A stretch of 64,000 nt of DNA from JBOHBN01 sp050698355. GTDB taxonomy: Bacteria; Actinomycetota; Actinomycetes; Streptosporangiales; WHST01. The first letter of the stretch is position 1, and each line of letters starts with the position of its first letter. The position numbers and the translations under genes were made by a program. Shown here one piece after another: positions 41,980 to 50,788 of the stretch. The stretch lies in assembly GCA_050698355.1 (NCBI GenBank), contig JBOHBN010000006.1:1-64000 (forward strand), read 5' to 3'. Under the pieces are notes generated by a model. It was given only the letters and a program-made list of their open reading frames with translations, did not search any database and was not told where the DNA came from.

Positions 41980-42756
41980 ATGAGCCAACACACCGATGGG
42001 CAGCTCACGTACGGGAGCTACCTGCGTCTGGATGACCTGCTGTCGTGCCAATCTCCGCTCACCGACGCGCACGACGAGCTGCTGTTCGTCACTATCCACC
42101 AGGTGTACGAGCTGTGGTTCGCGCAGATCCTGCACGAGGCGGCGTTGCTGCAGGGCCGCCTCGAGTCCGGGGACAGCGCGGGAGCCCTGCACACAGCACG
42201 ACGAATCGCGAAGATACTCAAGACCATCGTCGGGCAGCTCGACATCCTGGAGACGATGACGCCGCGGCAGTTCGCGTCCTTCCGCCCCGAGTTGGGGTCG
42301 GCGAGCGGTTTCCAGTCCAACCAGTTCAGGGAGATCGAAGCGGTACTCGGCCGTCGTGACTTCACGCCGTCGGCCATGGACGCGCGCCTGGCTGCGGCGA
42401 CCAGTCGCCGGTCGGTGTTCGATTCGCTGCTCCGCTACCTGGTGACCGCGGGCTTTCACATCCCTGCGGACGCGCTGGACCGTGACCCGCGGCAGACCTG
42501 GCACGCGAATCAACAGGTGCGGGCTGTGCTTGCCGAGGTGTATGCGGACGAGCGGAACCCCGCCGCCGAGATCTGCGAGGCGTTGGTCGACGTCGACGAG
42601 GGTGTGCAGGAGTGGCGGTACCGGCACGTGATGATGGTGGAGCGGATCATCGGCGCCAGGCTCGGCACCGGTGGGTCGACTGGGGTCGACTACCTGCGCA
42701 AGACGCTGTTCCGCCCAGCGTTCCCCGAGCTGTGGGAGGTGCGAAGTGTCCTGTGA
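41980..42756 (+). CDS. kynA: Tryptophan 2,3-dioxygenase
   Basis: This 258-residue haem dioxygenase opens the indole ring of L-tryptophan to give N-formylkynurenine. The family landmarks are present: LTYGSYLRLDDLLSCQSPLT, then DELLFVTIHQVYELWFAQIL with the active-site histidine, FASFRPELGSASGFQSNQFR, and WRYRHVMMVERIIGARLGTG, with the haem-ligating histidine, ending in STGVDYLRKTL. Start is ATG 41980 (site GAGGAGG); an in-frame GTG at 41971 is possible. It implies that the region degrades tryptophan through kynurenine and anthranilate. Confidence 0.93.
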   Translation: MSQHTDGQLTYGSYLRLDDLLSCQSPLTDAHDELLFVTIHQVYELWFAQILHEAALLQGRLESGDSAGALHTARRIAKILKTIVGQLDILETMTPRQFASFRPELGSASGFQSNQFREIEAVLGRRDFTPSAMDARLAAATSRRSVFDSLLRYLVTAGFHIPADALDRDPRQTWHANQQVRAVLAEVYADERNPAAEICEALVDVDEGVQEWRYRHVMMVERIIGARLGTGGSTGVDYLRKTLFRPAFPELWEVRSVL

Positions 42757-42819
42757 CTCCCGCGTCGACACCGAGGCCCTCACGTCACGTATGCCGTTGC
42801 CCCGAGCTGGAGAGTCACA

Positions 42820-43827
42820 ATGAGGTTGGATACCTTCCCGCGCGAGAAACTGCTGTTCGGCCCGTCGCCTGTCCACCCACTTCACCGGTTGTCTGAGCAT
42901 CTTGGCGGGGCACAGGTATGGGCCAAGCGCGAGGACTGCAACAGCGGATTGGCTTTCGGGGGCAACAAGACCCGCAAGCTGGAGTACCTTGTCGCTGACG
43001 CACGAAGTCAGGGATGCGACACGCTGGTATCGATTGGCGGGGTGCAATCGAATCACACCAGGCAGGTCGCCGCAGTTGCCGCGAACGCCGGTATGCGGGC
43101 CGTGCTGGTCCAGGAAAGCTGGGTGAACTGGCCGGACGCCGTTTACGACCGAGTGGGTAATATCCAGCTCAGCCGCATCCTCGGTGCGGACGTACGGCTG
43201 GTGCAGGCCGAGTTCGGTATCGGCGTCAAGGATAGCTGGGAGCGGGTGCTTGCCGAGGTCGAGCAAGCGGGGGGCAAGCCGTACGCGATCCCCGCGGGGG
43301 CATCGGACCATCCGTTGGGCGGATTGGGGTTCGCGCGCTGGGCAGGCGAGGTCGAAGAGCAAGAACACGATCTCGGCCTGTTCTTCGACACGATCGTGGT
43401 GTGCTCGGTCACCGGCAGCACACAGGCGGGCATGGTCGCCGGATTCGCCGCCCAGACGCGTCCGCGGCGGGTCATCGGCATCGACGCTTCCGCCAAGCCG
43501 AACGAAACCCGCGATCAGGTTGCGCGGATCGCGCACCGTACCGCCGAGCTCATCGATGCGGGCCGAGACCTTGGCGACGCGGAGATCGAGCTCGATGAAC
43601 GCTTCCATGCCGGCGCCTACGGCATCCCCGATGCGCGGACGCTCGAAGCCATTCGTACCGCGGCCAGGCTGGACGGCATGGTCACCGACCCGGTGTACGA
43701 GGGCAAGTCAATGGCCGGGCTGATCGACCTGGTCGCCAACCGCGAGGTCGACGCCGACTCGACCGTGCTGTACGCCCATCTCGGCGGGCAACCCGCCTTG
43801 AGTGGCTACAGCGCGGTGGTCCATTGA
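42820..43827 (+). CDS. acdS: 1-Aminocyclopropane-1-carboxylate deaminase
   Basis: This 335-residue fold-type II PLP enzyme is close to the usual ACC deaminase length of 338. The PLP lysine is in [16 protein letters not shown] and the nucleophilic serine in [16 protein letters not shown]. The Tyr-Glu pair that separates ACC deaminase from D-cysteine desulfhydrase is present in [16 protein letters not shown], and [11 protein letters not shown] holds the leucine position. It converts ACC, the ethylene precursor, to 2-oxobutyrate and ammonia. The ATG at 42820 has GGAGAG just upstream. It follows tryptophan dioxygenase by 63 bp. Homologue discrimination is by motif only. Confidence 0.88.
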   Translation: MRLDTFPREKLLFGPSPVHPLHRLSEHLGGAQVWAKREDCNSGLAFGGNKTRKLEYLVADARSQGCDTLVSIGGVQSNHTRQVAAVAANAGMRAVLVQESWVNWPDAVYDRVGNIQLSRILGADVRLVQAEFGIGVKDSWERVLAEVEQAGGKPYAIPAGASDHPLGGLGFARWAGEVEEQEHDLGLFFDTIVVCSVTGSTQAGMVAGFAAQTRPRRVIGIDASAKPNETRDQVARIAHRTAELIDAGRDLGDAEIELDERFHAGAYGIPDARTLEAIRTAARLDGMVTDPVYEGKSMAGLIDLVANREVDADSTVLYAHLGGQPALSGYSAVVH

Positions 43828-43860
43828 GGACTGGCGCGATCCTCGGCAGCTGAGAACCGA

Positions 43861-45237
43861 TCACAGATCGGGTGGCCTGCGTCGGCCCGCAGGACAGACC
43901 TGCTCGATAGCGTGCCCGATCTCGAGTGCCGCGCGGTCGTTCCCGGGAGCCGTGACAACCTGCAGCCCGACCGGCAGCCCCTCAGGGGTGAATGCGGCCG
44001 GCACTGACAGGGCAGGGCACCCGGTTGCCGAGACCAGCGAACAAGCTCCCATCCACGCCAGGTAGTCGGGCATCTCGACCCCGGCAACCGAGGTCGGGTA
44101 GACCAGCCCCGCGTCGAACGGAACGACCTGGCTTACGGGCGCCAGTAGCGCGTCGTATCGGCCGAAGAACTCCCGCACCCGCTGCAGGAGCGTGGCGTAC
44201 GACCGGTCGGCTCGGTCGATGTCGGCGTCCGTGAGCTTCCGTCCCTGCTCGATGTTCCAGACCGCGTCGGGTTTGAGCTGCTCGTGGTGCCGGTCCAGCA
44301 GGTCGCCATGTGCGCGCTCCAGTTGCCATGCGCGCCGCACACGAAACACCTCGTCGGCGGTCGAGAGATCCGGGCAGTCGCGTACGACAGTCGCGCTGGC
44401 CTGCTCCAGTTGCCGCACCGCGGGCTCCAGAGCCTCGGTCACCGCTGGTTCCACGGGTACCAGACCGCCAAAGTCCGGAGCCCATGCCAAACGCAGGTCA
44501 CGCGTGTCTACGTCCAACGGCAGGGTGAACTCGTCGCCACCAGCCGCGAGCACCGACATCAGCAGTGCCGTGTCCGACACCGTGCGCCCCATCGGCCCCT
44601 TGGTCGAAAGCGACGGCCAAGGCGGCGGGGCCGTCGACGACGGCACCCGGCCCGATGATGGCCGCAGGCCGACGACGTTGCAGAACGATGCCGGGTTGCG
44701 CAGCGAGCCGCCGGTGTCGCTGCCGTCCGCGAGGGGGGCCATGCCGGTGGTCAGCGCCGCGGCTGCGCCACCACTGCTGCCGCCGGCGCTCTTGGTCAGG
44801 TCGTACGGATTGCGAGTCAGGCCAAACACCGGGTTGAACGTGTGTGACCCGAGGCCGAGTTCGGGGGTGTTGGTCTTGCCGATCGTGATCGCGCCCGCGG
44901 CTCGCATCCGCTGCACGATCGGGTCATCACGGATAGGCACGTGTTTCGCGAACACCGGTGAGCCGTACGTGGTAAGAATACCCGCGGTGTCGACGAGGTC
45001 CTTGTGCGCGATCGGCAAGCCGTGCAACGGACCCAGCTCCGCGCCCGTCGCCACACGATGATCGGCCTCGTCAGCACTGGCTCTTGCCTGCTCGGCGACC
45101 AGAGTTACCACGGCGTTTACCGCTGAGTTGGTGTCGTCAATGCGCTGCAGGTGCGCATCGAGTACTTCCCGGCAGGAAACCTCTTTGCGGCGAATGGCCG
45201 CAGCCAGTTCGACGGCGTCGCGGAAGTACAGGGTCAC
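43861..45237 (-). CDS. Amidase signature family amidase
   Basis: This 458-residue amidase has the Ser-Ser-Lys catalytic set: lysine in GLPIAHKDLVDTAG, serines in KSAGGSSGGAAAALTTGMAP and the oxyanion segment DGSDTGGSLRNPASFCNVVG. It ends with PVGLQVVTAPGNDRAALEIG. The frame stays open upstream into the transporter gene, but the GTG at 45237, two bases after that gene's stop, gives the family's normal N-terminus (VTLYFRDAVELAAAIRRKEV). It is coupled to an Nramp-type transporter. Substrate is unknown; indole-3-acetamide or a similar amide would suit the tryptophan neighbourhood. Confidence 0.9.
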   Translation of the reverse strand: MTLYFRDAVELAAAIRRKEVSCREVLDAHLQRIDDTNSAVNAVVTLVAEQARASADEADHRVATGAELGPLHGLPIAHKDLVDTAGILTTYGSPVFAKHVPIRDDPIVQRMRAAGAITIGKTNTPELGLGSHTFNPVFGLTRNPYDLTKSAGGSSGGAAAALTTGMAPLADGSDTGGSLRNPASFCNVVGLRPSSGRVPSSTAPPPWPSLSTKGPMGRTVSDTALLMSVLAAGGDEFTLPLDVDTRDLRLAWAPDFGGLVPVEPAVTEALEPAVRQLEQASATVVRDCPDLSTADEVFRVRRAWQLERAHGDLLDRHHEQLKPDAVWNIEQGRKLTDADIDRADRSYATLLQRVREFFGRYDALLAPVSQVVPFDAGLVYPTSVAGVEMPDYLAWMGACSLVSATGCPALSVPAAFTPEGLPVGLQVVTAPGNDRAALEIGHAIEQVCPAGRRRPPDL

Positions 45238-45239
45238 GC

Positions 45240-46529
45240 CTAGACCGTCTCCATCAGCTGGGACACACCCAGGTAGATGAACAAAGCGATGATCGCGCAG
45301 AGCAACACGTTGGTGATGGTGCGGTTGCGGTGCTCGGTATCGACTCGGCGGGAGTTCAGCAGGAGCAGGAGTGCGAACGCGAGAACCGGCATGAATATAG
45401 CCCCGGCGATGCCGTAGATGATGATAAGGACGACCGGAGTGTTGAAAAGCAGTAGCAGCATCGGCGGGAACGTCATCAGAGCCAGGTAGGCGCGGAAGGA
45501 CAGGCCCTTGTCCGACGGCGGCTTGACCGTATCCAAACCGGCCTTTCGGTTGCGGACGATCCTGACGAAGTCGGCGAACAGGTACGAGCACCCGTGCCAC
45601 GGCCCCACTATGGATGTGAACACGGCGGCCCACACGCCGATGAGTAGGACCCACCTGGCTATGCTTCCGAACCGATCGCCGTACGCCTCCGCGAGCTTGA
45701 CCAGTCCCTCGTTGCCGCTGATGGTGATCCCGGTCCCGAACAGCAGCTCCGCGGCGACGATGAGGACCGCGATGGCGAAGATCCCGGTCAGGACGTAGGC
45801 CGTGCTGATGTCTGCCCGCATCATGCCGACCCACTTCTTGCCACGCCAGCCCTTCGCGGCGATCCAGTACGAGTAGCAGGTCAACGTGATCGTTCCGCCG
45901 ACACCGCCGATGACGGCCAAGATCCGAGAGAAGGACCCTGTCGGCATTGACGGAGTGAGACTGTAGGAGATGTCGCCCAGATTGGCCAGGACCACGGCGG
46001 CCGACCCTACGACGGTGACAAACATGACGCCGATCAGCACCGTCATCGCCTTTTCCACCAGGGAATAGCGACCGAACCACACCAAGATAAAGCCAGCGAG
46101 TGACGACAAGATGGCCCATAGCGCAAAGGGGGTTCCAGGGAACATCGCCGTTAGTATCAGCGCGCAGATCGATGGTTCGGCTGCGCCGTAGATGATGGCG
46201 AAAAAGAGGAGGTATACGCCGAAGTACGCGGTAGCCCACCAGCCCAGAGAATGCCATCCGCGTAGGAAGGACTGGCCGCTGGCCAGATGCCATCGCCCGA
46301 TGCCCTCGCTCAGCACGAGTTTGATGCCGGCGCCCGCCACGATGGCCCACATCAGGCTCCAGCCGTAACTCGTGCCGGCGATCGTGGCCATGACGAAGTC
46401 GCCAGCCCCGACCCCGGAGGCGGCGACGACGATCCCGGGTCCGATGAACCGGAGTTTCCCTGCGAATGTGCGGGGAGGTTCGACTGGAGTATCTACTCCC
46501 GATGAGTGCGTGTCAGTGGATTCTGCCAA
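45240..46529 (-). CDS. Nramp-family transporter
   Basis: This is a protein of about 429 residues with 11 predicted helices of the LeuT-like Nramp fold. The first helix reads FIGPGIVVAASGVGAGDFVM; in metal carriers this helix holds the DPGN motif, which here is AASGVGAGD. The sixth-helix motif is also altered, so ordinary Mn/Fe transport is doubtful. Its pairing with an amidase suggests another substrate. The start is uncertain: TTG 46529 has AAGGA seven bases before, and open frame continues to 46697. It is divergent from the kinase gene across a region with a 15-bp inverted repeat. Confidence 0.8.
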   Translation of the reverse strand: MAESTDTHSSGVDTPVEPPRTFAGKLRFIGPGIVVAASGVGAGDFVMATIAGTSYGWSLMWAIVAGAGIKLVLSEGIGRWHLASGQSFLRGWHSLGWWATAYFGVYLLFFAIIYGAAEPSICALILTAMFPGTPFALWAILSSLAGFILVWFGRYSLVEKAMTVLIGVMFVTVVGSAAVVLANLGDISYSLTPSMPTGSFSRILAVIGGVGGTITLTCYSYWIAAKGWRGKKWVGMMRADISTAYVLTGIFAIAVLIVAAELLFGTGITISGNEGLVKLAEAYGDRFGSIARWVLLIGVWAAVFTSIVGPWHGCSYLFADFVRIVRNRKAGLDTVKPPSDKGLSFRAYLALMTFPPMLLLLFNTPVVLIIIYGIAGAIFMPVLAFALLLLLNSRRVDTEHRNRTITNVLLCAIIALFIYLGVSQLMETV

Positions 46530-46621
46530 GCTACTGTCCTTCTGCGTGGGGACCGCGTTTGACGACAGACTCGGCCTAGCCTGTAGCACAGTTAGTAGTC
46601 TGTCAACAGTAACCAGAGCGA

Positions 46622-46700
46622 GCCATGTTGACTCGCCCAGTCCGGGTGTGCATACCGGCAAATCAGGGCAGTTGGTCATGGCATAGCGAGTCAACATGGC
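46622..46700. promoter_or_regulatory. Spaced perfect 15-bp inverted repeat in divergent promoter region
   Basis: GCCATGTTGACTCGC (46622-46636) recurs as its exact reverse complement GCGAGTCAACATGGC (46686-46700), 49 bases apart. A second shorter pair, ACAGACT (46565-46571) and AGTCTGT (46597-46603), lies nearby. The arrangement suits a regulator binding two sites, possibly by looping, between the amidase/transporter and kinase/phospho-lyase operons. Confidence 0.55.
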
Positions 46701-46740
46701 ATGGGAAGGCGGCGATGGTACTCGAGCTCACGGGGGACCC

Positions 46741-47709
46741 GTGACGAACACGTACAGCCAGGTACGCGGGCGTCCCGACCTGCCCGCCGGGCTGGTGGCG
46801 TCGACGCTCGCCGATCGGTACGGCATTGCGGGCTCGCTGCGCCCGTTGCCGTCCGAGCGCGACCAGAACTTCCTCGTCACCACGACCGATGGCTCCGCAT
46901 ACGTGGCGAAGGTGGCGAACGTCCACGAGCGACGGTGCGTGCTGGACTTGCAGTTGCTGGCGATGCGACGCCTCACCGCGGCCGGGGTCGGCTGCCCGAC
47001 GGTCGTGGAGACCGGCGACGGCGCTCACGTCCTCGACGTGGGCGGTCACCTGTTCCGCGTGCTCACCTACCTCCCGGGTCGGCTGCTTGCCGACAGGGTC
47101 GATCGGACACCAGCTCTGCTCTGGCACCTCGGCGAGTTCCTCGCGAACCTCGTGCGCGGCCTCGCCGGTTTCAGCCATCCCGCGGCCGAGCGGCACTTGC
47201 AGTGGGACGTACGGCACGCCGCCGACGTGATCGGCGAGTACCTGCCCGATGTCCGCGCCGACTGCCGCGACCTGGTGCAGGAAACGAGGCGAATGTTCGT
47301 GGACCGCGTCGCACCCGTGCTTCCCGAACTGCCGCAAAGCGTCACGCACAACGACGCCAACGACCACAACCTGGTCCTCGACGGCGACCGCGTGGCGGGC
47401 ATCATCGACTTCGGCGACATGGTGCGGTCGGTCACCGTCAACGAGCTGGCCGTGGGATGCGCGTACGCCGCACTCGAGCAGCCGGAACCGGCGGCGGCCG
47501 TGGCTCGGGTCGTCGGAGGGTACGAGTCAGTGCTGCCGCTCGGCGACCAGGAGCGGGCGCTGGTACCCGGTCTGGTGCGGGTGCGGCTCGCGACCAGTGT
47601 TGCCGTGTCAGCGCACCAGCAGGCGCTCGCACCGCACGACGCGTACCTGAGCGTGTCCGAGGCACCCGCGTGGGAGGCGCTCGCGCGGTTAGACGAAGGG
47701 AGCCGTTGA
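46741..47709 (+). CDS. Aminoglycoside-phosphotransferase-fold small-molecule kinase
   Basis: This is a 322-residue APH/choline-kinase-fold protein. It has the ATP-binding lysine in SAYVAKVANVHERRC, the catalytic loop SVTHNDANDHNLVLDG (Brenner-type HxDxxxxN) and the metal aspartate in VAGIIDFGDMVRS. Its length, with no capping insertions, resembles hydroxylysine kinase rather than drug kinases. It is immediately followed (stop and start adjacent at 47709/47710) by a class III PLP enzyme of the phospho-lyase type. In animals the kinase and the 5-phosphohydroxylysine phospho-lyase act in sequence, so a two-step amino-alcohol breakdown is predicted. Confidence 0.85.
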   Translation: MTNTYSQVRGRPDLPAGLVASTLADRYGIAGSLRPLPSERDQNFLVTTTDGSAYVAKVANVHERRCVLDLQLLAMRRLTAAGVGCPTVVETGDGAHVLDVGGHLFRVLTYLPGRLLADRVDRTPALLWHLGEFLANLVRGLAGFSHPAAERHLQWDVRHAADVIGEYLPDVRADCRDLVQETRRMFVDRVAPVLPELPQSVTHNDANDHNLVLDGDRVAGIIDFGDMVRSVTVNELAVGCAYAALEQPEPAAAVARVVGGYESVLPLGDQERALVPGLVRVRLATSVAVSAHQQALAPHDAYLSVSEAPAWEALARLDEGSR

Positions 47710-49002
47710 ATGTCGGTCGACGAGCTGCTCGCCCGCCGCGCACGCCACTTCTCGAAGGCCATGTCGGTGCACTACGCCAACCCGATCGAGGTGGTGCGCG
47801 GCCAGGGTGCCTACCTGTTCGACCCGCAGGGCCGGGAGTACCTGGATTGCATCAACAACGTGGCGCACGTGGGCCACGCCCACCCCAGGGTGGCCGAGGC
47901 CGCGTACGAGCAGCTGCGCGTGCTCAACACCAATACCCGGTTCCTGTACGAGCAGCTGGTCGACTACGCCGAGCGCCTGACCGCGCTGCTGCCCGAGCCG
48001 CTCAGCACGTGCTTTCTGGTCAACTCCGGCAGTGAGGCCAACGAGCTTGCGCTGCGGCTTGCCCGTACCCACACCGGTCGCCGTGGCGTGGTCGTGCTCG
48101 AAGGCGCGTACCACGGCAACACCACATCGCTCATCGACCTGAGCCCCTACAAGTTCGACGGGCCGGGCGGCGAGGGCCGGCAGGCACACGTGCAGGTCGC
48201 GGCGACACCGGACCCGTATGGCGGGCGCTATGGCGGAGACGACAGCGGCCAGGCGTACAGCGCCGACGTCGCCGCCGCGCTCGAGCGGGGCGCCGCGGCG
48301 GGACACCCGGCGGGTGCGTTCTTCGCCGAACCGCTGCTCGGCTGCGCGGGCCAGGTCGAACCGCCGCCGGGATACCTGGCGGGGGCGTTCGCGGCCGTTC
48401 GGGCGGCCGGCGCTGTGTGCGTCGCCGACGAGGTCCAGGTCGGCTTCGGCCGGGTGGGCGACCGGTTCTGGGCGTTCGAAACGCAGCAGGCCGTGCCGGA
48501 CATCGTCACGCTCGGCAAGCCGATCGGCAACGGTCACCCGCTCGGTGCAGTGGTCACCACTCCGGAGATCGCGGAGTCGTTCGCGAACGGAATGGAGTAC
48601 TTCAACACCTTTGGCGGCAACCCGACATCGTGCGCGATCGGCCGTACGGTGCTCGACATCATCGCCGACGAGGGCCTGCAGGATCATGCCCACGCCGTGG
48701 GGAACCGGCTGGTCGCCGGCTTCACCGAGCTGGCCGAACGGCACCAGGTCATCGGCGACGTCCGCGGGCGCGGACTGTTTCTCGGTGTCGCGCTCGTCAG
48801 CGACCGGGATACCCGCGCGCCGGCCGCCGACGTCGCGAGGTCTCTCGTACGCAGGCTCCGTGACGAGCACAGGATCTTGCTGTCGGTCGAAGGGCCGGGA
48901 GACAACGTATTGAAGCTCAAGCCACCACTACCGTTCTCCGTTGCGGATACCGACCGCTTGGTTGCCGCCGTCGACCGTGAGCTGGAAAGCCGCGCGCTGT
49001 AA
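47710..49002 (+). CDS. Class III PLP enzyme, phospho-lyase-like (AGXT2L type)
   Basis: This 430-residue fold-type I PLP enzyme belongs to class III aminotransferases, with cofactor lysine in [20 protein letters not shown] and aspartate in [14 protein letters not shown]. The features [39 protein letters not shown] and [19 protein letters not shown] are those of ethanolamine-phosphate and phosphohydroxylysine phospho-lyases rather than true transaminases. ATG 47710 follows the kinase stop directly. Predicted reaction: beta-elimination of phosphate and ammonia from the phosphorylated amino alcohol made by the kinase. Confidence 0.85.
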   Translation: MSVDELLARRARHFSKAMSVHYANPIEVVRGQGAYLFDPQGREYLDCINNVAHVGHAHPRVAEAAYEQLRVLNTNTRFLYEQLVDYAERLTALLPEPLSTCFLVNSGSEANELALRLARTHTGRRGVVVLEGAYHGNTTSLIDLSPYKFDGPGGEGRQAHVQVAATPDPYGGRYGGDDSGQAYSADVAAALERGAAAGHPAGAFFAEPLLGCAGQVEPPPGYLAGAFAAVRAAGAVCVADEVQVGFGRVGDRFWAFETQQAVPDIVTLGKPIGNGHPLGAVVTTPEIAESFANGMEYFNTFGGNPTSCAIGRTVLDIIADEGLQDHAHAVGNRLVAGFTELAERHQVIGDVRGRGLFLGVALVSDRDTRAPAADVARSLVRRLRDEHRILLSVEGPGDNVLKLKPPLPFSVADTDRLVAAVDRELESRAL

Positions 49003-49022
49003 TGCCCTGTCACCATTGGGGC

Positions 49023-49868
49023 ATGCAGCTCGAGGAACGGTTCGCCTGGCGTGGCCGCGAGGTCGCCTGGGGCAGGTCCGGCAGCGGCCCGGCGCTCGTG
49101 TTCTGTCACGGCACTCCCTGGTCGTCAGTGGTCTGGGAACCCTTCGCCGACGCGTTGGCGGGGGAGTTCACCGTGTACCTGTGGGACATGCCCGGGTACG
49201 GCAGGTCTTCCAAGCATGCCGAGCACGCTGTCGACCTCGGTGTGCAGGGAGAGCTGCTGGCCGAGCTGTTCCAGTACTGGCAACTGGACGCACCGCACGT
49301 CGTCGCCCATGACTACGGCGGCGCTGTGTCGCTGCGCGCGCGGCTGCTCCATGGAGCGGCGTACTCGTCGCTGTGCCTGGTGGATGTGGTTGCGCTCCGG
49401 CCCTGGGGCTCGCCCTTCTTCACCCTGGTCAAGGAGCACGCCGAGGTCCTCACGCAATTGCCGCCTGCCGTGCACCGCGGGGCGCTCGAAGCCTACGTCG
49501 CTGGCGCGAGCCACCGGGGGTTGCGTGACTCCGCGCTGCGGCAGCTGACCGAGCCGTGGGTGACCGGCGACGGCCAATCGGCCTTCTACCGGCAGATCGC
49601 GCAGGCCGACGAAGCCCTGACCGCCGAGGCCGAGCCGCTGCTCGGTGAACTCGCCGTACCCACCCATATCGTCTGGGGCACCGAGGACACCTGGATCCCC
49701 GTCGACCGCGCCGAACGGCTGCGCCAGGCGATACCCGGCTCCACGGTGTCACTCATCCCCGAGGCAGGTCACCTCATCCAGTACGACGCGCCCGTCGCGT
49801 TGGCCAGCGACCTGCACGGTTGGCTGACCGAGCGCGCGTACGTCGCGAGCGGTGTCGCCGACCGGTGA
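49023..49868 (+). CDS. Alpha/beta hydrolase, Asp-nucleophile type
   Basis: This is a protein of about 281 residues with the alpha/beta hydrolase fold: oxyanion region LVFCHGTPWSSVVWEP, nucleophile elbow VVAHDYGGAVSLRARL with aspartate in place of serine, and the catalytic histidine in IPEAGHLIQYDAPVALASDL. An aspartate nucleophile points to a haloalkane dehalogenase or epoxide hydrolase type of reaction. I start at ATG 49023, where the conserved sequence begins; an ATG at 49002 overlaps the upstream stop (TAATG) and could be used instead. It follows the phospho-lyase gene and may share its transcript. Confidence 0.85.
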   Translation: MQLEERFAWRGREVAWGRSGSGPALVFCHGTPWSSVVWEPFADALAGEFTVYLWDMPGYGRSSKHAEHAVDLGVQGELLAELFQYWQLDAPHVVAHDYGGAVSLRARLLHGAAYSSLCLVDVVALRPWGSPFFTLVKEHAEVLTQLPPAVHRGALEAYVAGASHRGLRDSALRQLTEPWVTGDGQSAFYRQIAQADEALTAEAEPLLGELAVPTHIVWGTEDTWIPVDRAERLRQAIPGSTVSLIPEAGHLIQYDAPVALASDLHGWLTERAYVASGVADR

Positions 49869-49898
49869 ACGGCGGCGTTGGCGTGACAGGCTGTGGCC

Positions 49899-50189
49899 AT
49901 GTCCGATTCTTCGCGTTCTCAGCCCTTGGTGCTGACCTTCGGTCACGACGAGCTGATCATCCGCAGGCGCTACGAAGTCATGAGCATCATCAACGACATC
50001 CTCGTCGCTGTGTGGTTCCTGATCGGCAGCGTGTTCTTCTTCTACGAGAGCCTGGTCACCGTCGGTACGTGGCTATTCGTGGCAGGCAGCGTTGAGCTGA
50101 TGATCAGGCCGGTCATCCGGTTGTCGCGGAAGATGCACCTGCAGCGCAAGGGCAGCGCCTCCCCGGTGGCGAGCTCGCAGGATTTCTGA
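49899..50189 (+). CDS. YrhK-family small membrane protein
   Basis: This 96-residue protein matches the YrhK domain (opening LTFGHDELIIRRRYEVMSII). It has two membrane helices: NDILVAVWFLIGSVFFFY and the segment near SLVTVGTWLFVAGSVELMIR. The tail is basic. Start is ATG 49899. It follows the hydrolase gene by 30 bp on the same strand. The function of YrhK proteins is not established. The family call rests on the helix spacing and the RRRYE motif. Confidence 0.75.
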   Translation: MSDSSRSQPLVLTFGHDELIIRRRYEVMSIINDILVAVWFLIGSVFFFYESLVTVGTWLFVAGSVELMIRPVIRLSRKMHLQRKGSASPVASSQDF

Positions 50190-50226
50190 TCACCCGGGCA
50201 GTAGAAGGGGCGGGGACAAGTAGGGA

Positions 50227-50670
50227 CTAGGCCACCCTGCCGTTCCACAGCCACGACATGCCCGGAACCGTGCCCGGTGGGTCAGCAGGGTGCCACGCCA
50301 CGGCGGTGGGTCGGTGCCCGGACTGGACGAACTCGTCCACCGCGACACGGGCGACCGTCACCGGGATGGCCTCTTCGGCCAACACGGCCCTGTCCAGGCC
50401 GCGGTCGGTGAAGTCGTAGCTGCCGAGCGCCGTCGGCACGGTGCCGGTGCTGACCATCACAGGCCCGGCTGCCGCATTGTCGGTGAACCGCAGTGAGCTG
50501 AGGTCATCGCGGCCCAGCGCGACCTGCAACATGGCGCCGTCGCCGCCGGAGATCTCGACCCAGGCCGGCCCGCCGACAGCGGCGAGCGCGTCGAGCCACG
50601 CGTGGAGTTCCACCAATGTGGCCACCTCGCGCCGCTGGATACCGTCATCGACCGTGACTGGATCCTTCAC
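50227..50670 (-). CDS. Imm1-family immunity-like protein
   Basis: This is a protein of about 147 residues resembling the Imm1 fold of polymorphic-toxin immunity proteins: the opening EVATLVELHAWLDALAAVGG, ISGGDGAMLQVALGRDDLSS, and the ending VDEFVQSGHRPTAVAWHPAD. No toxin gene is visible nearby, so it is an orphan. Such orphans can protect against toxins from neighbouring strains. The start is uncertain among GTG 50670 and TTG 50682. It is convergent with the YrhK gene. Confidence 0.65.
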   Translation of the reverse strand: MKDPVTVDDGIQRREVATLVELHAWLDALAAVGGPAWVEISGGDGAMLQVALGRDDLSSLRFTDNAAAGPVMVSTGTVPTALGSYDFTDRGLDRAVLAEEAIPVTVARVAVDEFVQSGHRPTAVAWHPADPPGTVPGMSWLWNGRVA

Positions 50671-50788
50671 CGTCTCTCCCAATGTCGCCGTGTGACAACA
50701 ATACGCGACTGCCTGACTGCAGGGCGTACACCCACCCGTGTGTCGCGGTGGGCGCGGCGCGGGAGTTCCTGGGTGATGGAATAGCCGA

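Noticed and set aside
41491..43608. 705-codon leftward frame opposite tryptophan dioxygenase and ACC deaminase
   Set aside because: It is fully antisense to strongly conserved genes, with no domain or ribosome site.
45238..46350. 829-codon leftward frame that would extend the amidase far upstream
   Set aside because: The extra N-terminus is a shadow of the transporter gene in another frame; the GTG at 45237 gives a normal amidase.
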